A DNA stretch of 64,000 bases. It comes from Marchantia polymorpha subsp. ruderalis. Lineage: Eukaryota > Streptophyta > Marchantiopsida > Marchantiales > Marchantiaceae. The notes below the pieces were generated by a model that saw only the letters and a program-made list of their open reading frames with translations, did no database searches and was not told the DNA's origin. The position numbers were made by a program, and so were the translations under genes. Below are positions 31,259 to 45,559 of this stretch, one piece after another; position 1 is the stretch's first letter, and every line of letters begins with the position of its first letter. Location of the stretch: the NCBI GenBank assembly GCA_037833965.1, contig AP031354.1, positions 28,994,001 through 29,058,000 of the forward strand, written 5' to 3'.

Positions 31259-31816
31259 CTATATAGTCCTCTTATGCCTTCCTCTCGAGCGATTCGACGA
31301 AGTGCAGAAAATGTGTTTGTGTATGCAATCAATTCTGGCCTGAGGCGCTGGGTCTGCAACAGGTCAAGTGCAACATCCACGAAAGTTTACCACGGAGAAT
31401 TCAGCATCAAAGGTACTGCTGAATACTTTAATTATTTTAGGCCTAACAGAATTAACAACAACAAACTGCGCTTCCGTACCTGAAGCCGCGTGTTCACAAC
31501 CCACAGTGGATTTGTTACCAAATTTGTGGCACAACCTGCACCAACTGCTGCCAATACATTTCTACCAGGTGGCAGTTTCTCATGACCAGAGCCTGAGCAC
31601 ATGAGCGCGGAGAAACATTGATCGGATACTTTACGTTTCGAAGCATGACAGTAGCTGTGGTGATGGCTATATGCAGAACGTGAAGAATTGTTATGATCTC
31701 CGAACTACACGCCACCAACCCGGAAAACGTATTGTTGTAACTTATTTGTTAATTCAAAACTTACCATCACCTTGGCGCAGAAGTCTCTTCAGCTGCTCAT
31801 AAACAGTAAAGTATAC
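31259..31816 (-). pseudogene. Captured NAD+ mitochondrial/plastid carrier exons (NDT-like fragment)
   Basis: Three phase-consistent exons on the minus strand: 31765-31816 (VYFTVYEQLKRLLRQGDG), 31480-31592 ([20 protein letters not shown] then LWVVNTRLQ) and 31259-31353 ([20 protein letters not shown]). They correspond to the middle of plant NAD+ transporters of the mitochondrial carrier family, including the PLWVVxTRLQ signature (Px[DE]xx[KR] type). The first carrier repeat and everything after GLYS are missing, so it cannot make a carrier. All splice sites are intact (GTAAGT, GTACGG, GTGAGT), so the exons may still splice, the last donor onto an acceptor nearer the transposase. Confidence 0.85.
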
Positions 31817-32526
31817 CTACAGGAATAACTGACAAAAATTAGTACTTATGCTAAACAAAATAAAGTTAAAAAATGTAATTATCTCACGAAACACATGTAG
31901 TTGAAACTCTAAAGCGAATGTACAGCATGCTGACATTAACCTATGTCAATACTACAAGTTTGAAACGAAGCACATGAATTGCAACAGCTAAATATAGACA
32001 CAGTCTTCGATCACATGGATGCATTCAACAATGTGGATCAATCCTGATTGGCAAAGCGCATATATAGTACATCGGATATTTTTGAGCTGCATAAAAAATA
32101 TTATCCTTTAACTAGTGCAAAAAATTGGCAAAGCTGACAACACTTACGAGGGCAACCAGCGACCAATTCCTGGAACAGCCGATCACACCTCTTGTACACG
32201 GACCTTGAAACCTCGAGACTAACTTATCACCCTTAAACTGGCAGTCATTTGTATACTCTCCCTCAATATTCTCTGTAAGCTGTAGACCACACAAGCCATA
32301 TATCAGTAAACGACCTCAGGATAATCCTTTCTGTCATTTCAAGCAGAGCTCACTGGCATGGAAGGTATCTTTACTGCGAAGATATTTCTGGTGGAATGGT
32401 ACACAAAATTCTTCCGGATTCCGTCTCACCTCAATTTACAATAAAAGGAAGAAGATTCAACTAATCGAGGGAATCATCTAACAAGTAATGCCCTTTGACA
32501 GACTATTGTTACTCTCGAAACAGGAC

Positions 32527-33590
<1,064 letters not shown>

Positions 33591-34485
33591 AATGAGGTGC
33601 TCTACTAACTTCCGCTACAGCTCCTTATGCAAATGCGGTGCTCTCAATTCATGAACCGTCTCACTCAAACATCTGAAAACATGGCACGACGATGAAGCAC
33701 AATCTTTCCTCCCCGATCACGAATTCATTACTCGGAACGAAGGGGCAGCGGGCGTGAGCATAATCTAAACGATGCTCTCAAGGGCAGCATTGCTCGCTGC
33801 TTTGATCCATTATATACCAGATCTTAAAGACTAAACGGTTGAATTCAACGGGTCTGAAAGACTGAACGGGTAGAACTTTCAAGATTCAAGATCCATACGG
33901 GAACTCTGAGACATGATGATCTTTTAACGATCGAATTTCTCGAATGGATGATGAAATGAACTCGTGTGCAGTTGCTTCAAATTCATCATCTTGCCAGTTA
34001 TTTGTTCAAGTTTGTTAATGGAGTGCAGCAAAATAATCTGTGGCTCCTACATATGGCAGACAGACACAAGCCGCTTGTGTCTGTCTGCCCAGGCCTGCCC
34101 GCTCTTGGCCGCATCGCGCACTCTGTCGCCGGGTGCATGTTTCCTCGTCGTATGTTCGATGGGTGTTGGGTGAATCTTTGGACATAAATTGCGATGGATT
34201 GAGCTCATATCGGCCCTGTTTCTGATTCTGTTGAATGGATCGGGGGTCGCATCGCGTCGATGCTCAAGTTTCTTGGTAAATCGGAGCATAATTGAGCGTC
34301 GGGCGGTGGGAGAAAGGATGGAGCGCGCGCAGATTCTACATTTGTGACGAGACCGAGGGGCGGAGGCATCTTACTAAGCCTGATTTATGATATTCGGAAA
34401 TTTTTCTGAGAAATCTGGGACCGGTTAACCGGTCCCGACGGTTAACCGTCGGTCCGGACCGGACCGTGGCCAAGCCTACAGGCTC

Positions 34486-36864
34486 CTACTATATGATAGT
34501 GTGGCTCTTATTCAAAGCCCTTTCTTACTGTAAACCCTTTCCTGATCCATCTAAAGGTTTTGATTTATATCCTAGAACTTCATCTTGACTCATCCACCGA
34601 TTCAGTTTTTGAAGTCCTCCAAATATGTAACCTTGCCAATGACTCAAAAGCCACAATATGTAAATCAACTACACGCTGTTATAAATAACAGCAGCTTTCA
34701 ACCTCTTGATCCGCTTCTTCACCTTGAGAGTGGTAGTGACTTTCACCTTCGACCCATCCTCTTTGTGCCTCCACTTAATGATAATCTTTCCACTCTTCGG
34801 AAATTTAATCAGAAAAACTCTCTAGTGTCAAGCTAAACGAACCAAATGTATATAGTACTCCTAAATTCTAAATTACGGACATTTATTTTCAACGCTCTAC
34901 TGCAGGCAACAATCTTATAGTCATGGAAGTGTAGATTTGAGTAACAGTAGACTTTAACTAGGTGTTCTCACTTACTATCCTTGGCTCAACAGCTAGCCAA
35001 TGATGGCTACTTTTCGTGACAATCTACCAATTAAATATAAACGTTCGGATCCAGAAATGCTAGGAGTTGTATTGAAAATACTGTGTGTATGTAATAATGT
35101 ATTTTCAGTACTCGTTTATTTTCAAAACAACAAAAAGATTTCTCGAAGGACTCCCAACCGTACTGATACTAGGTCAAATGAGATCAGAATTGGAAGTTTA
35201 GAGTAAACAGTAAACTCGACTCGCTCAAAATTGCCAAGTGTAAGTTGCACGTACCAAGACTTCGACTCTACAGTAAAGTGTCATGGTTTCAACAAGTAAC
35301 AAAGCCTGAGAAACCTCTGACCTCCCCCGTATAAAACCATGTCCTTCCACAACCTGTGAATGGAATCTCCAGGTGACGTATTCAACGATCTCTCATAACC
35401 TAAGAGTAATATCCAAGCATTTAAGAACTAAAGACGAGCACCTTCAAGAAAGTGAAGCCCTCGCAGACGACCACCCTGTTGATAAGTGGTGGGACCGAGT
35501 ACATGACTTTTGAATCAGTACGTCTTGAAGAGTTCGGGCTCCCAGAAATCAAAGGATGGTCAATCTCCAATAGGTACAGTAGACGTATTCACGAGCTCCA
35601 CCACTCCTTCTGTATTCTCTGCTGCTACCTCTGTCACAGACCACCGTAAACACCACCACTAAAGTGCATTTGTCACAAGGAAGCCCCTAATCTGCCCTAT
35701 ACAAGTACTTGTGTTACTTTCATCATGACCATGTGTCTTGTGTCCAATCCGCCCGTGAGCAAGCCCTATCACACCACTTACACTATATTGTTTCGTACTA
35801 GGACATTATACCCCATGAGCTACACTTCACATCGTATATATAGTCCCACTGCCTTGTCTCGAATTTGGTGTGGCAATAGTTCAATTTCTGACGTATCACC
35901 TGTATAGCTTTGCCGACATGCTGGACCTAGAACACTCTAGCGTTGGCCATTGTAATTACTCTCTTCCTCCGCTCGAAGTTGTGCAAACACTGACTGCAAA
36001 CTGCGTTCCGTGGGTAGCGGGGAGGATTTATGACAAATGGAGATTCGACTCCCTACAGGTGTAGCACAACACGTACACTGGAGTTTCAGATTTGCAACAT
36101 ACTGTAAAGCGGATCCAGTGTCACATAGCTCGGAATATAGAACAAGACCTGAAACTCCAATCAGGTTTACTAGTGCATCGGCAACGGACAACAGGCACCG
36201 AGGGAGGCGAAGTAAATAGAGGAGGAATAATTATTCACCACTGATTGAGAAATTATGGCTAATGCGTCACAGTCCTTGACTTTTACGAACCGTAATGTAG
36301 TTGAAGTTTAGAGCAACGATAATACTCTCCCGCAAGACCTCAAGGGCCGCAAACCGAGTTGTGAGCTCTGCGATGCAATCAGTAGTGGTAGAACATTCCG
36401 CACGCACAAATCAAACGCTAAAGCTCCAACTAGCTGTGAATCCGAGTGTTGACTTAGCAACACTCACACCTTCAGGATTTCCAAAACAACCCCTAAAACC
36501 TCAGAAACCCTACCACCGTGAAACGGACGACGAAGTCTCTCAAGGTATCTATGCTCCGAATTTCCTTTACAATGACAACGTCAAAGGTAGAAAAACCGAG
36601 TTCTTCACCTCCTGCGAGACGTGACAAGTCTCGAATATCTCCTACTCTAGCTTCAGAAGATTGCTAATTGCATCGATCAGGTCACTTCTTCCTCGTCAAA
36701 TCCGTTTTGAATTTGGTTCCCAAACGCAATTTCTCCTTGTTCAACCTTCAGGCCCAACGACGAAGAGTACTAATGAACACTCACATAGTCAAACACCTCG
36801 AAATTGTTTCCATTGACTTACTGTCAAACATCGGAAATGAGAACTAAAACGTGAGTTCTTCGAG
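34486..36864. other. Unassigned DNA between hAT and an LTR fragment
   Basis: Mixed composition with several short open frames on both strands (for example 35937-36191 minus) but no domain I recognise. It may be leader DNA of the gypsy element or unrelated intergenic DNA. Confidence 0.4.
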
Positions 36865-37157
36865 TGAAATAAACGGGAGATTCCCCACTGGAATTCCCGT
36901 CGGTCGATTACCCTACTAGTAACAAACCGTCACCGTCACAAACATGAGTCAAACCCAACCCACTCCACACTCGGAGAATCTAGGTCGACGCAAAGAGGAA
37001 AGTCGCTCTACGCTCCCAACGCTTTCAGGCTTGACTCGAAGAACTAACGTTCTTCGAGCCGTCTCCGACTGTATACCCCTCGTGACCCGAACCCTACCTC
37101 CACGTCTAAATATAGTAAGTGCTCAAACTGCGTGAGCCGACTCGTAACTACATGACA
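36865..37157 (-). mobile_element. LTR fragment (3' part) of the DNMT gypsy family
   Basis: Closely matches 12353-12645: the TGAAATAAACGGGAG start (plus strand), GGAATTCCCGTCGGTCGAT, CACTCCACACTCGGAGAAT and ACTCGTAACTACATGACA blocks. It lacks the first 110 nt or so of U3. It has the same orientation as the element at 12-20 kb, so it could be the remnant of that element's 5' LTR or a separate solo piece. Confidence 0.75.
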
Positions 37158-38197
37158 ATGTAGCAAAGACGTAGACGACTGAGAGTACGCAGACGAAGGG
37201 TGGTAAGGTGCAGGTTTTTTGAGTGCAGGAAATGCAGGTTTGATTAGCGAGGATTGCAATAGAGGTAGGACAAATTGGGTTTCAAGGTCGGACTGAAGGA
37301 GGAAGAACAGTAGCGTGAAGAGGTTGGAATCGGAGCTGGCTGGTTTTGATAATTGTGTTCGGCAAGAAGAAACTTGAGGTCACGGAGGACAAGACGGAAA
37401 CCTACGCAAGAAGACTTTCTTGCTTCTTCTAAAGCAACAAAACTCCGAGGTTTAGCATTTCTAGAGCTTTCAAAGGGTTCAAACCATAGTCGGTGACGCC
37501 TTTCTCTCTGGAAAGGCAAGGAAGATGGAGTGAAGCGGAGGAAGATCAGACTGTGCTAGCAATCGCCGGTCAAAGAGGACTTTCCATCAAGAGGGTGCGG
37601 GTCGGTCAATCGATTGGAACCGGAAAAGCGTGCGGTGTGTGCTAATCGCTAGTTTTAGGCAGTAAAAATCATTAGGAGAAGTTTTTAGGTTGGAAGCACG
37701 GTACGCAGATGCAGATAGTGGTGAGAATTGGGAGCAACAGGACTTAGTAAAAGGTAGAGAGGAGGCTGGTTGGAGACAACGGAAGAGTGGAGAATTGTGT
37801 GGTGGTGGTGGCAGTGGTAGACGAAGGAATATGAGGACAAGAAAGCGTTGAAGCAGTTGGTAGTCGGGGATTATTGGAGGAATGAGGACGAATGCGGGAG
37901 CCTTGCTGGACACCACTAGGACAGGAGAATGAGGAGCAAGAGCAGGAGGAGGTTTGGGTTGAATACTAGGATCAGGAGATCGTGGAGCTGTGGAAGTGTA
38001 GAGGGCATCTGATTAGGGAGGATTGGGGTGAGAATTTTGCGCGAATGGAGTGAGCCTAGGGTCGTCTATCCTTTGAAGTGGGAGCAGACATGGCAGCCCT
38101 TGTGGGCTGTGTTGGGGGTGGTGATAGATTTGCTACCGCTGCCGTGTGGAAGCATCCGAGGCCGAGGCCTTCGTAATTCAATCTCAGTCATGATCCT
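37158..38197. other. Unassigned GC-moderate DNA
   Basis: Rich in GGTGG and GAGGAG words with open frames on the minus strand. No domain recognised and no repeat match found in the window. Confidence 0.4.
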
Positions 38198-39217
38198 TGT
38201 AATAACCCACCAAAGGCTAAAACTGCAATATAGTGGTAGAAAGGTCGAACCCACAGGGACAGAGGCAACACACAGAGTACAAAGTGTCACATTTAACAGA
38301 CTATTGAGGAGTTTGATTTCTCAGGCGACTGTCACTTCCAGAAATTCTGCAAGTGTTCACTCGGAGCTCGCTCGGAGGTCGCGTAGTTCACACACACACA
38401 CACACACACACACCTGAAACTACAGAAACACAACCTAGAGATCGGTTAGGACCTCCACTTAAGATTTCGGGGGGGGGGGGGGGGAGTCTCTCGCGATTAC
38501 ACTCAGCGAATCTGCGGGTAGTGACTCCCAACTCTGGCTTTTACAACCCTTCCACTAGCCTTCTGCTAGCGTGGGAGTCCCAAGTTGGACTTCCTACTTC
38601 GGATCGAAGTCACTCACACGCGGTGAACAACACTCTCAACTCACAAAACGCGCAGAGAACACAGGTCCGCACGGAGGGACTCAACTGAGAAACGATCCAG
38701 TAGCACACCATAATAGTCTATTGAAGAGTTTGAATTCTTAGGCACTTGTCATTCCCAGAAATACTACAAGGGTTGCCCTGAAGGCACCTGGTGCAGCGTA
38801 ACCTGAATTTACAACCAAGGCTTACACGAAGTAGCAAAACTTCACTTTGGCATTCGGGGGAAAAATCCCGAAGGAGTACAATCAGGAACAGTCACTCGAA
38901 AGTGTAAGGGGGAAACTGTTCAAGTATCTAACTCGTAACTGGCTCTGAGCATCGGCAATCATCCGCAGGTGTAGATCCGAACTACTCAAGTCTCTAACTA
39001 GTGTACTAGCTCCGAACATTCGGCCGAAGGCCTTCAGCTACACAATGCGGACCGCCAAGGTGTAGCTCCTCTTGCGTGGTGACAGAACTAAGGACACAAA
39101 CACGCAGAGAAAAATGAGTTCCTGATCTGCACTTCCGAAACTGGAAAAATCCCAAGGCAAGACGCCTTGAACTACTTTATACCTTCTAAGTCCTAACTAG
39201 CACTACACTGCACTACG

Positions 39218-42200
39218 CTACACGCCTGCACGGAACCACGCTACACTACACTCCGCCAAACCTGTGCTTCGCCTCCTGCGCGACGGACTGCCGCGCACTA
39301 ACTTCCTCCCCTGCCAGTACTCCGCTCGACTGCGCAGTCCCAGCCGCCGCAACACCGCAGAAACCTCCGACTCGAGGGTGGCCATGGTGTCCCGCGATCT
39401 CGACAGAAAAGAGTCTAGCTTCTTCGCCACTCGCCGCCGACTCCGACTGTCACCTGTCAGCAACCCCGCTGCACGAAGCTCTAACTCGCGCAGTGTGAGT
39501 TTCTCCTGCGCCGCCACTTTCCAGTGGGCGTAGCCCCTGAGACAGTGAGTGACTCGCCTCGCCATCTCTTCCTTCGTGCGATCTGCCTCCCGCCGGCGAT
39601 CGTCTTCAACAACAACCAACTGCAATTCAGCCGCACGCTGCGCTCTCAATTCCCCGCACTCGGATTGCAGTCTGCGGATTAATTCCTCATCCGCCTGTCG
39701 TGCGAGCTGACACTGCTCTAACAACCGTGTTTGTCGCACGAGCTCCTCTGACAAAATTCGATTTTGAACCTGCTCAGAATCCAGCTCCTCTGCAAGCTTC
39801 GCCTTCTCCTTGGCGAACTCTTCCAGCTTCACGTCCTTCGTCTTGTCGAAGGCTTTGTACAACTTCCTATTGAGGTTGTACTGACCCCACAGGCACACAT
39901 GCCTCTCCTGCAGATCCTTAAGTTCCTGGTCCACTCGGGCCAACAACTTGCTGGTGTGGACTTTAGTGCGGGTTCGCCTCCTTACTAGCTCGATGTAGGA
40001 CCCAGGCTGGCGAGGGTCCGCGTACTTCTCTACCTTGCGATCCAGGTACCTCAACAGAGGTACTACCTGCTCACAGAGCGCCGCCGTCGGCGCGCCTACC
40101 ATTTCCTGCTCCTCCTCCTCGATGGATCCCGATCCCGACACTGATTCCGTGGATCCTCCTTCTTCGTCATCCTCTGAACTGAGGATTTCGGTCGCCATTG
40201 AATTCGTCGGCGACTGGCATGTGCGGGGCTGCGAGATGTCTGCGTGCTCTGCCGCCTCTGGCGCTCCTGCAGCCTCGCTGCTCCCTGCTAAAATGTCCAA
40301 GGCGGTGGGTGAATGCGGCCGTGCCGAATTCACATCGTCCGCCTGTCCTGCCGCGACTGTAACCTTCTCGCCGCCGGCGTCTATCGCCGAAGGCGGTCGT
40401 GCGGAATGTACCTGCACGGAGTGTAATTGTGCATCGCGTGCACGAATTTCACCCTACGGACAGTCAATCCGCTCCTCCGTTAGGTTCCGCTCCACCGATC
40501 GGTCCCGCTCCACCATTAGGTCCTACGCCAGGGATGCGTCCGGCCTATGCGTAGGCGCAAAACCCGGCGCTTCTTCCGCTGAGGGCGCAGCGCCGAAGGC
40601 GATCCGCCCGATGTCCCTTGACCCGAAGGCCCTTCCGCCGAAGACGCACCTTTCGGCGGATTTCCCGCTGAGAGCGCGGCTCCCGCCGGCTCTCCATTCG
40701 TAACTCGCTGGCCCGAAGGCCCTTGCGCCAAAGGCGCATATCCCGGCGATCTCACCGCCGAAGGGCCTTGCCCCGAAGGTCCTTGAACCGAAGGCGGATC
40801 TTCCGCCGGCTCCTTCCCTTTCTTGCGTTGCACCGGGGGTGAGTCCTGCCTATGCGTAGGCGCCCGCCTATGCGTAGGCGAAAGTCTTCGTCCACAAGGG
40901 GTCGCCTATCCACAGGGAGTCGCCTATGCGTAGGCGGCACACTCATCCGTGCCGCACATTGTTGCTCCTGACCCGAAGGTCGTCTCTCCTCCGCCGAGGG
41001 CGTCGGGTGGTCCGCTGACCCCTCGGCCGTCCGCGCAGTCCCATCCTTCTCCGGGGATGGACTTCCCGTCTCTGTGGCGATCGTCGCCGTTTCCGCGCTG
41101 CTGGTAGGTAACATTAGCCTGCGCGCCTTCTGCTTCGGCCGGGTGCAGATCTCGTGCAGTGGCCGCTTCCGGGTGAGAGCAGTTGATTCTTGCTGTTGCT
41201 CCTTCTCCGGTTCCTCTCTCCATCTCCGCTTCCGCGGCACTCGTGCTGCTATCCTCCCTGCATCCTGTTGACCCGGTGGAGTGGAAGTCGGAGAGTCCTC
41301 CGCGTTGGTGTTGACTTCGTTATCCCGCACATACCTCCCGGGATGGTCGACTGACAATGGCGGAAATCGAACACGCTCGGCCGCGGTTAAACAATTCATC
41401 GACCGATAAAAGTTTATCAAGAAGTGTGAGAGGTGATTGAGCGTTCCTCCCCGCTCCTCAAACGCATGCTGTCGCATTACCCTATGCAGGATATGCGACC
41501 AGTGAACTGGAGCTCCGGCCAATGTGAGCTCCACGAAGGACACCTGCCACAACGTGATGTACGTAGTGCGGTGCGGCTGCAAGAGTTGCAGCAGCGCCAT
41601 TGCTACGGTCCTGCGGAAACGATCTTTGTAGTCCCGGGTCCTGTACCCGTTCTTAGAGGACCTCTCCCGCTTGAACAATTCCACAAAAGAGGCTTCGTCC
41701 GCCTTCGATACCTTGACGCTCTCACTGTCGAACATGAGGTACCCGTCCTCGCCTGCACACCTTCCCAATGCTTGTCCCCAATCGTGGACAGTCCATCGAT
41801 CTTCGTGCGGACGGAATCCGCGCGTAGGTTGCCGTTTCTCGCTCAGCCATTCGCGCACCATGTCTGCGCACACGTAATTCCATCACCACAGCAAGAAATC
41901 GAGTTTCCTCGCAATCAGCCGGTCCTGAAAAGCACACAACCCATTCTGCGGGAGCTTGAGTGGAACCATCCGCAACTTAACCAATGTCGACATCGCGTTC
42001 TTGAAATTGGATTGCGCACCTCTCTCTCTGCTGTGCCCGAGCCTCTTGCTCGCGGTTCTGTTTCCTCTACAAACTCTAATCTCTCTCAATTCCAAATGTT
42101 GCGCACTCAATTCTCTCTCTACCACCGGGTAATTCTCTGCGCGTTGGTGTCTAGAACGTCTCTCAGCTAGAAGGTGGACGTGCGCAGCTCGCACAAGGAA

Positions 42201-42254
42201 TTGAAATCGCAAATTCAAGAATGGGGTGTCCTCTGTCCGCTCGCAGGGTGTCAT
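39218..42254 (-). pseudogene. Element protein, copy 2, broken by stop and frameshift
   Basis: N-terminal part 41883-42254, then a TGA between FLLW and WNYVCADM where copy 1 has Gly, then the conserved domain in 40752-41873 (VREWLSEKRQPTRGFRPHED, YRTRDYKDRFRR, SFVELTLAGAPVHWSHIL). The palindrome-rich middle contains a frame change. The C-terminal part is 39218-40417 (ALCEQVVPLLRYLDRKVEKY, long coiled coil, RSRRRVAKKLDSFLS). The layout equals copy 1. Confidence 0.8.
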
Positions 42255-43330
42255 GGTCGGCTCTCGGTCGTGAAAGTCGAAACACTTGATGGCTGCGCCG
42301 GCTCGGAGGTATAAAGGCCTTCTCTCTCACGCGCGGCTTCACGCTCTGCCGACGCGCCTTCACTCACACGCTCGAATTGGCAATTTGAACTCCGCCGGCG
42401 TACCACGCCGCGGCCATGGTCGCGCAGCGCTGAAGGCGGTTTTTTCGCCGACGCGCTACACTAATCCGTACTTCGACTTGGCTGGTCCCGCTCCGCCGAA
42501 GGCGTTCGTCCGCGCACAGGACAAAAGCCGAACTCCCTTCTCCGTAGGCGGAATTCTCGGCGGAGTTTCCGCCGGCGTCGAACTCCATCCGCCTGTGCGT
42601 AGGCGCTCGCCTATGCGTAGGCGATGACTGTCCGCACGCAAGACGCTCGTCCGCGCAGTCTCTTGCCGTAGGCGCAGCGCCGAAGGCGGCTGTGCCGAAG
42701 GCGTTGACTGCGGTCAACGAACTCCGTCCAGTCTGTCCATCTCTCTCGCCTCTCCGTCGGCGCTCTTGTCTCCGAAATCACGACCGGTCGAAGGCGCACT
42801 CGTCCGTACAGTCCGTACAGTCCGTATGGATTCGCTACTCCGTTGGGTCCTCACCTAACCATGATGTGCTGGCGCCGAAGGCGCCGTACAAGTTCCAACC
42901 CCAAAGGCGGATTTCTAGGGCCAAAGGCGGATTTTTCGCCGAGGGCGAAGTGCCTATGCGTAGGCGATTTCCGTCCGCCTATGCGTAGGACTTGCGTCCT
43001 CCCGCCTATGCGTAGGCGGCATTCTCGGCGGACTCCCCGCCGACGTCAAACCCATTTCGACTATTCGTAGGCGAACTTCCCTCGCCTATGCATAAGCGAA
43101 AGTCTTCGTATCTTTCGACCGTCACAACTCCCCGAGTCCTGATCCGTTCTAGGCGTTCTTGGGCTCGTTAGAATCATCGCGTCAAGTTCTTTCCAACGAG
43201 ACCCTAAACAAGTCAAGGCGTTTGGAAATTGCATAGATTCTGAGGGATTCCTCTAGCGCCAAAGGCGTATCGCCGAAGGCGGATTATGCGCCTTGCGCCG
43301 AAGGGGAACTCCTTCAGAGCCCATCGTTCA
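40360..43330. repeat. Palindrome-rich stretches in copy 2 (CGCCGAAGGCG and CGCCTATGCGTAGGCG)
   Basis: Dense copies of CGCCGAAGGCG variants and of CGCCTATGCGTAGGCG (for example about 40850-40940, 42590-42630 and 42950-43095) occur both in the coding middle and upstream of the ORF. The conserved coding part between (about 40950-42250) is comparatively free of them. Confidence 0.85.
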
Positions 43331-43502
43331 GGGCGGCGCCTGTTCTGGACATTGCGCCCAACTCCTGGATTCTACGAGATTCTACGAGATCATCGAGTTT
43401 CACTCTATTTAAATGTACCGATCGCTATTTACATTGCTTCTGCGGTAAAGTTTTCCAAAAATGTTTTAAATTCCGCATAAATACCAAAAGTGGGTTACCA
43501 CA

Positions 43503-44215
43503 CTCATCATGGTTCTAGAAGTGTAGGTTTCCTCCTCATAGTCATAGCCAAAACACCCTCTCACACAATCTCTCAAGGTATCAATCCAACTCATACACAA
43601 ATCAACACTCCAGGTACTGAAAATTCGTCACTCTTTCATATATGAAAGAAGTAACTACATATAAACCCTCCAAACTTGCTTAAGAGGCTATTCCCTACCT
43701 CTCTATATATACTACTTGAGAATTTACCATAGTAACAAATGGTAATTCCTATCTAACTTTCTTTTACAAAGATAGACCATAGTAAGGTTGATTATTTATC
43801 AATATGTGGCAACATGCCATTGGACTCCTAAACCTTCTAGATGTTTACTAATCCCTAGATTGAGGTGACGACATGCTATTTGTGCCTTTCCAACTTCAAG
43901 AACTTCCACTTTCCACTAAGTCAACATAAGACTTAGTCTAACCAATGAAGTATGACTTACTTAGTCAAATTAATCAAAACTAAACATGAAGTCAAAAAGT
44001 CCTTTCTTTTGGAATATAGACTTTTGTACAAGACAAAATAGAAGTGCTCACTCAAATTTTCTAGAACTTCTTTAGTTATTTTGCCAAATATAAACATTAT
44101 AGCTAAACTAGCTAGATTTAGTCATAACTAGCTAGATTTAGTTATAATTATCATAACCATGGTTAACTATTTGGTTTATTCTAATTTTATTTCACATATG
44201 CAATATCCGGTCTTA
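43503..44215 (-). mobile_element. Copia-like LTR, second copy
   Basis: Reverse-complement homologue of 10774-11330: the TGTAAGACCGGATATTG start at about 44215, CTAGCTAGTTATGAC blocks, TTTAGTTTTGATT, CATATATGAAAGAGTGA, and a TATA-like box (ATATATATAGAGAGG complement, about 43705). Truncated at 43503 by element copy 2. Confidence 0.55.
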
Positions 44216-45290
44216 CAGGTCGCCATTGCAAGTGGACCTAGAATCTTGGAGAGTTTAGGTAACTATTTTCGGTGAAATTAGATCGTTTGTCAAGGGTGAA
44301 AATCTTCTCCGATCCTCGAAGGGGGTTCACGCGCACTTTTGCCTTGGATTTTTGAAGTGCCTTGACCTTTTAGGATGTTATATAGTTTAGTGTTTTAGAG
44401 ACATAAGGAGTGGCCTCGAGGGATTGTGTGCTCAGAGATGAGAGGGAGCGCCCAATTTTTTCCTTCATTGCATATAAGAAGTAAGTTTGTGCTTCTTTCC
44501 TTGTGTGCTGGGATGTAGTGTTCTTGGGACCAGCTTCCACTGAGTATTTTTGTGCGATCTCGGACTTTCATTATAGTGTATCTGTAAGACGTAGGCTAGG
44601 AAATTGAGAGTGGTACTTGATGTCTAAATTGGTTAAATCTAGGTGCGAGGTAACACATCAAAGATATACCGTGGTGACAACAAGGTGTTACCCCATCGAG
44701 AGAGGTGTGAAGGTAGAAGTATAACTGGCACTTCTTAAGTAGATTTGCCCTTCAGGTGATAAAATTAAAATATATCAAATGTAAGTTCCAGTATAACATG
44801 TTTTCAATATTTTCTTTCCTTAAGAGCAACTTTCTAATGAATCCGGCTACAATGACGAGGTACTTATCATCAGATAGAGTGTTATTGGTGGTGATACCTT
44901 AAAACAAGTTCCTAACATAGTGTGGACTTTTTTTTGTGCCGCCGCTGTTGGAGAACAATCTTACTAAAGATATGCAAGTTAGATCTTTGGTTTGATGGAA
45001 GTTTCTAACCTGAGGAAAAGATAGTAATTTATGCTATTGTAGGGGGAATTCCCGGATTGGGAGTCAAGTATATTCATGTGTGTACCTTCATGTGGAGAGA
45101 GAGCTACAAGAAAATAGGGAGATGATTCAACAGTGTAGGGACTAGCCTATTCAAGATAGACCAGCCTAGTTCTTTGCAAGGCTAGAGAGAAGAATCACTT
45201 GAAGCGGAAGAAGAACTAACCTACCCGGAGGCATTGGAGCCAAGAGAGTACATGGTGATCATGCAAAGAGCAAGATTTTAGAATCAAACT
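44216..45290. other. Degenerate retroelement internal or leader DNA
   Basis: Follows the LTR-like piece. No intact frame. It contains words seen in plant retroelement leaders but nothing diagnostic. Confidence 0.35.
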
Positions 45291-45510
45291 TTCTTGGGTA
45301 AGAGGAAGCAAGACCCTGATGAGTGGATAGAAGATTTCATTGGTATTGCTCAAGTCAATAGAGAAGATGCTATCAAGACTAGTACATTGGTTGGAGAGCT
45401 AAGGGTAGAAGCAAGACCTTGGTACAATGTGATGGCAGCTAATATTAAGGTTGATTGAGACTTTTTTAAAGCTGCTTTCTTGCTCAAAGCTAGGAGTTGG
45501 GGTGGCGGTT
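45290..45510 (+). pseudogene. Decayed retrotransposon gag fragment
   Basis: The plus-strand frame reads KRKQDPDEWIEDFIGIAQVN, LVGELRVEARPWYN, then a stop where the family expects Trp (W to TGA), then DFFKAAFLLK. This is the core pattern of the plant retrotransposon gag domain. Only about 70 codons remain. Confidence 0.7.
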
Positions 45511-45559
45511 GGGAGTTGGGGTGGCAATAGCAAAAACAGGCGTGGCAATAGCAATCCCC

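Larger units (their letters stand above)
38198..43502 (-). mobile_element. Unnamed TG...CA element, copy 2 (5.3 kb)
   Basis: Same ends as copy 1: TGTGGTAACCCAC from 43502 downward and ...GGTGGGTTATTACA at 38198. The 1-kb tail with TATA-like box (39171-39189) is conserved. The flanks do not form a target duplication: ATCCT (38193-38197) versus CTCAT (43503-43507). The copia-like LTR at 43503 breaks off exactly at its edge and does not resume on the other side. Ectopic recombination between copies or a deletion is likely. It holds (CA)n at 38391-38413 and a G run at about 38470-38484. Confidence 0.75.

Noticed and set aside
34047-34289. Overlapping frames near 34.0-34.3 kb as the missing N-terminal exon of spermidine synthase
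   Set aside because: No match to the SAM-binding GGGDGG region or other N-terminal motifs in any frame.
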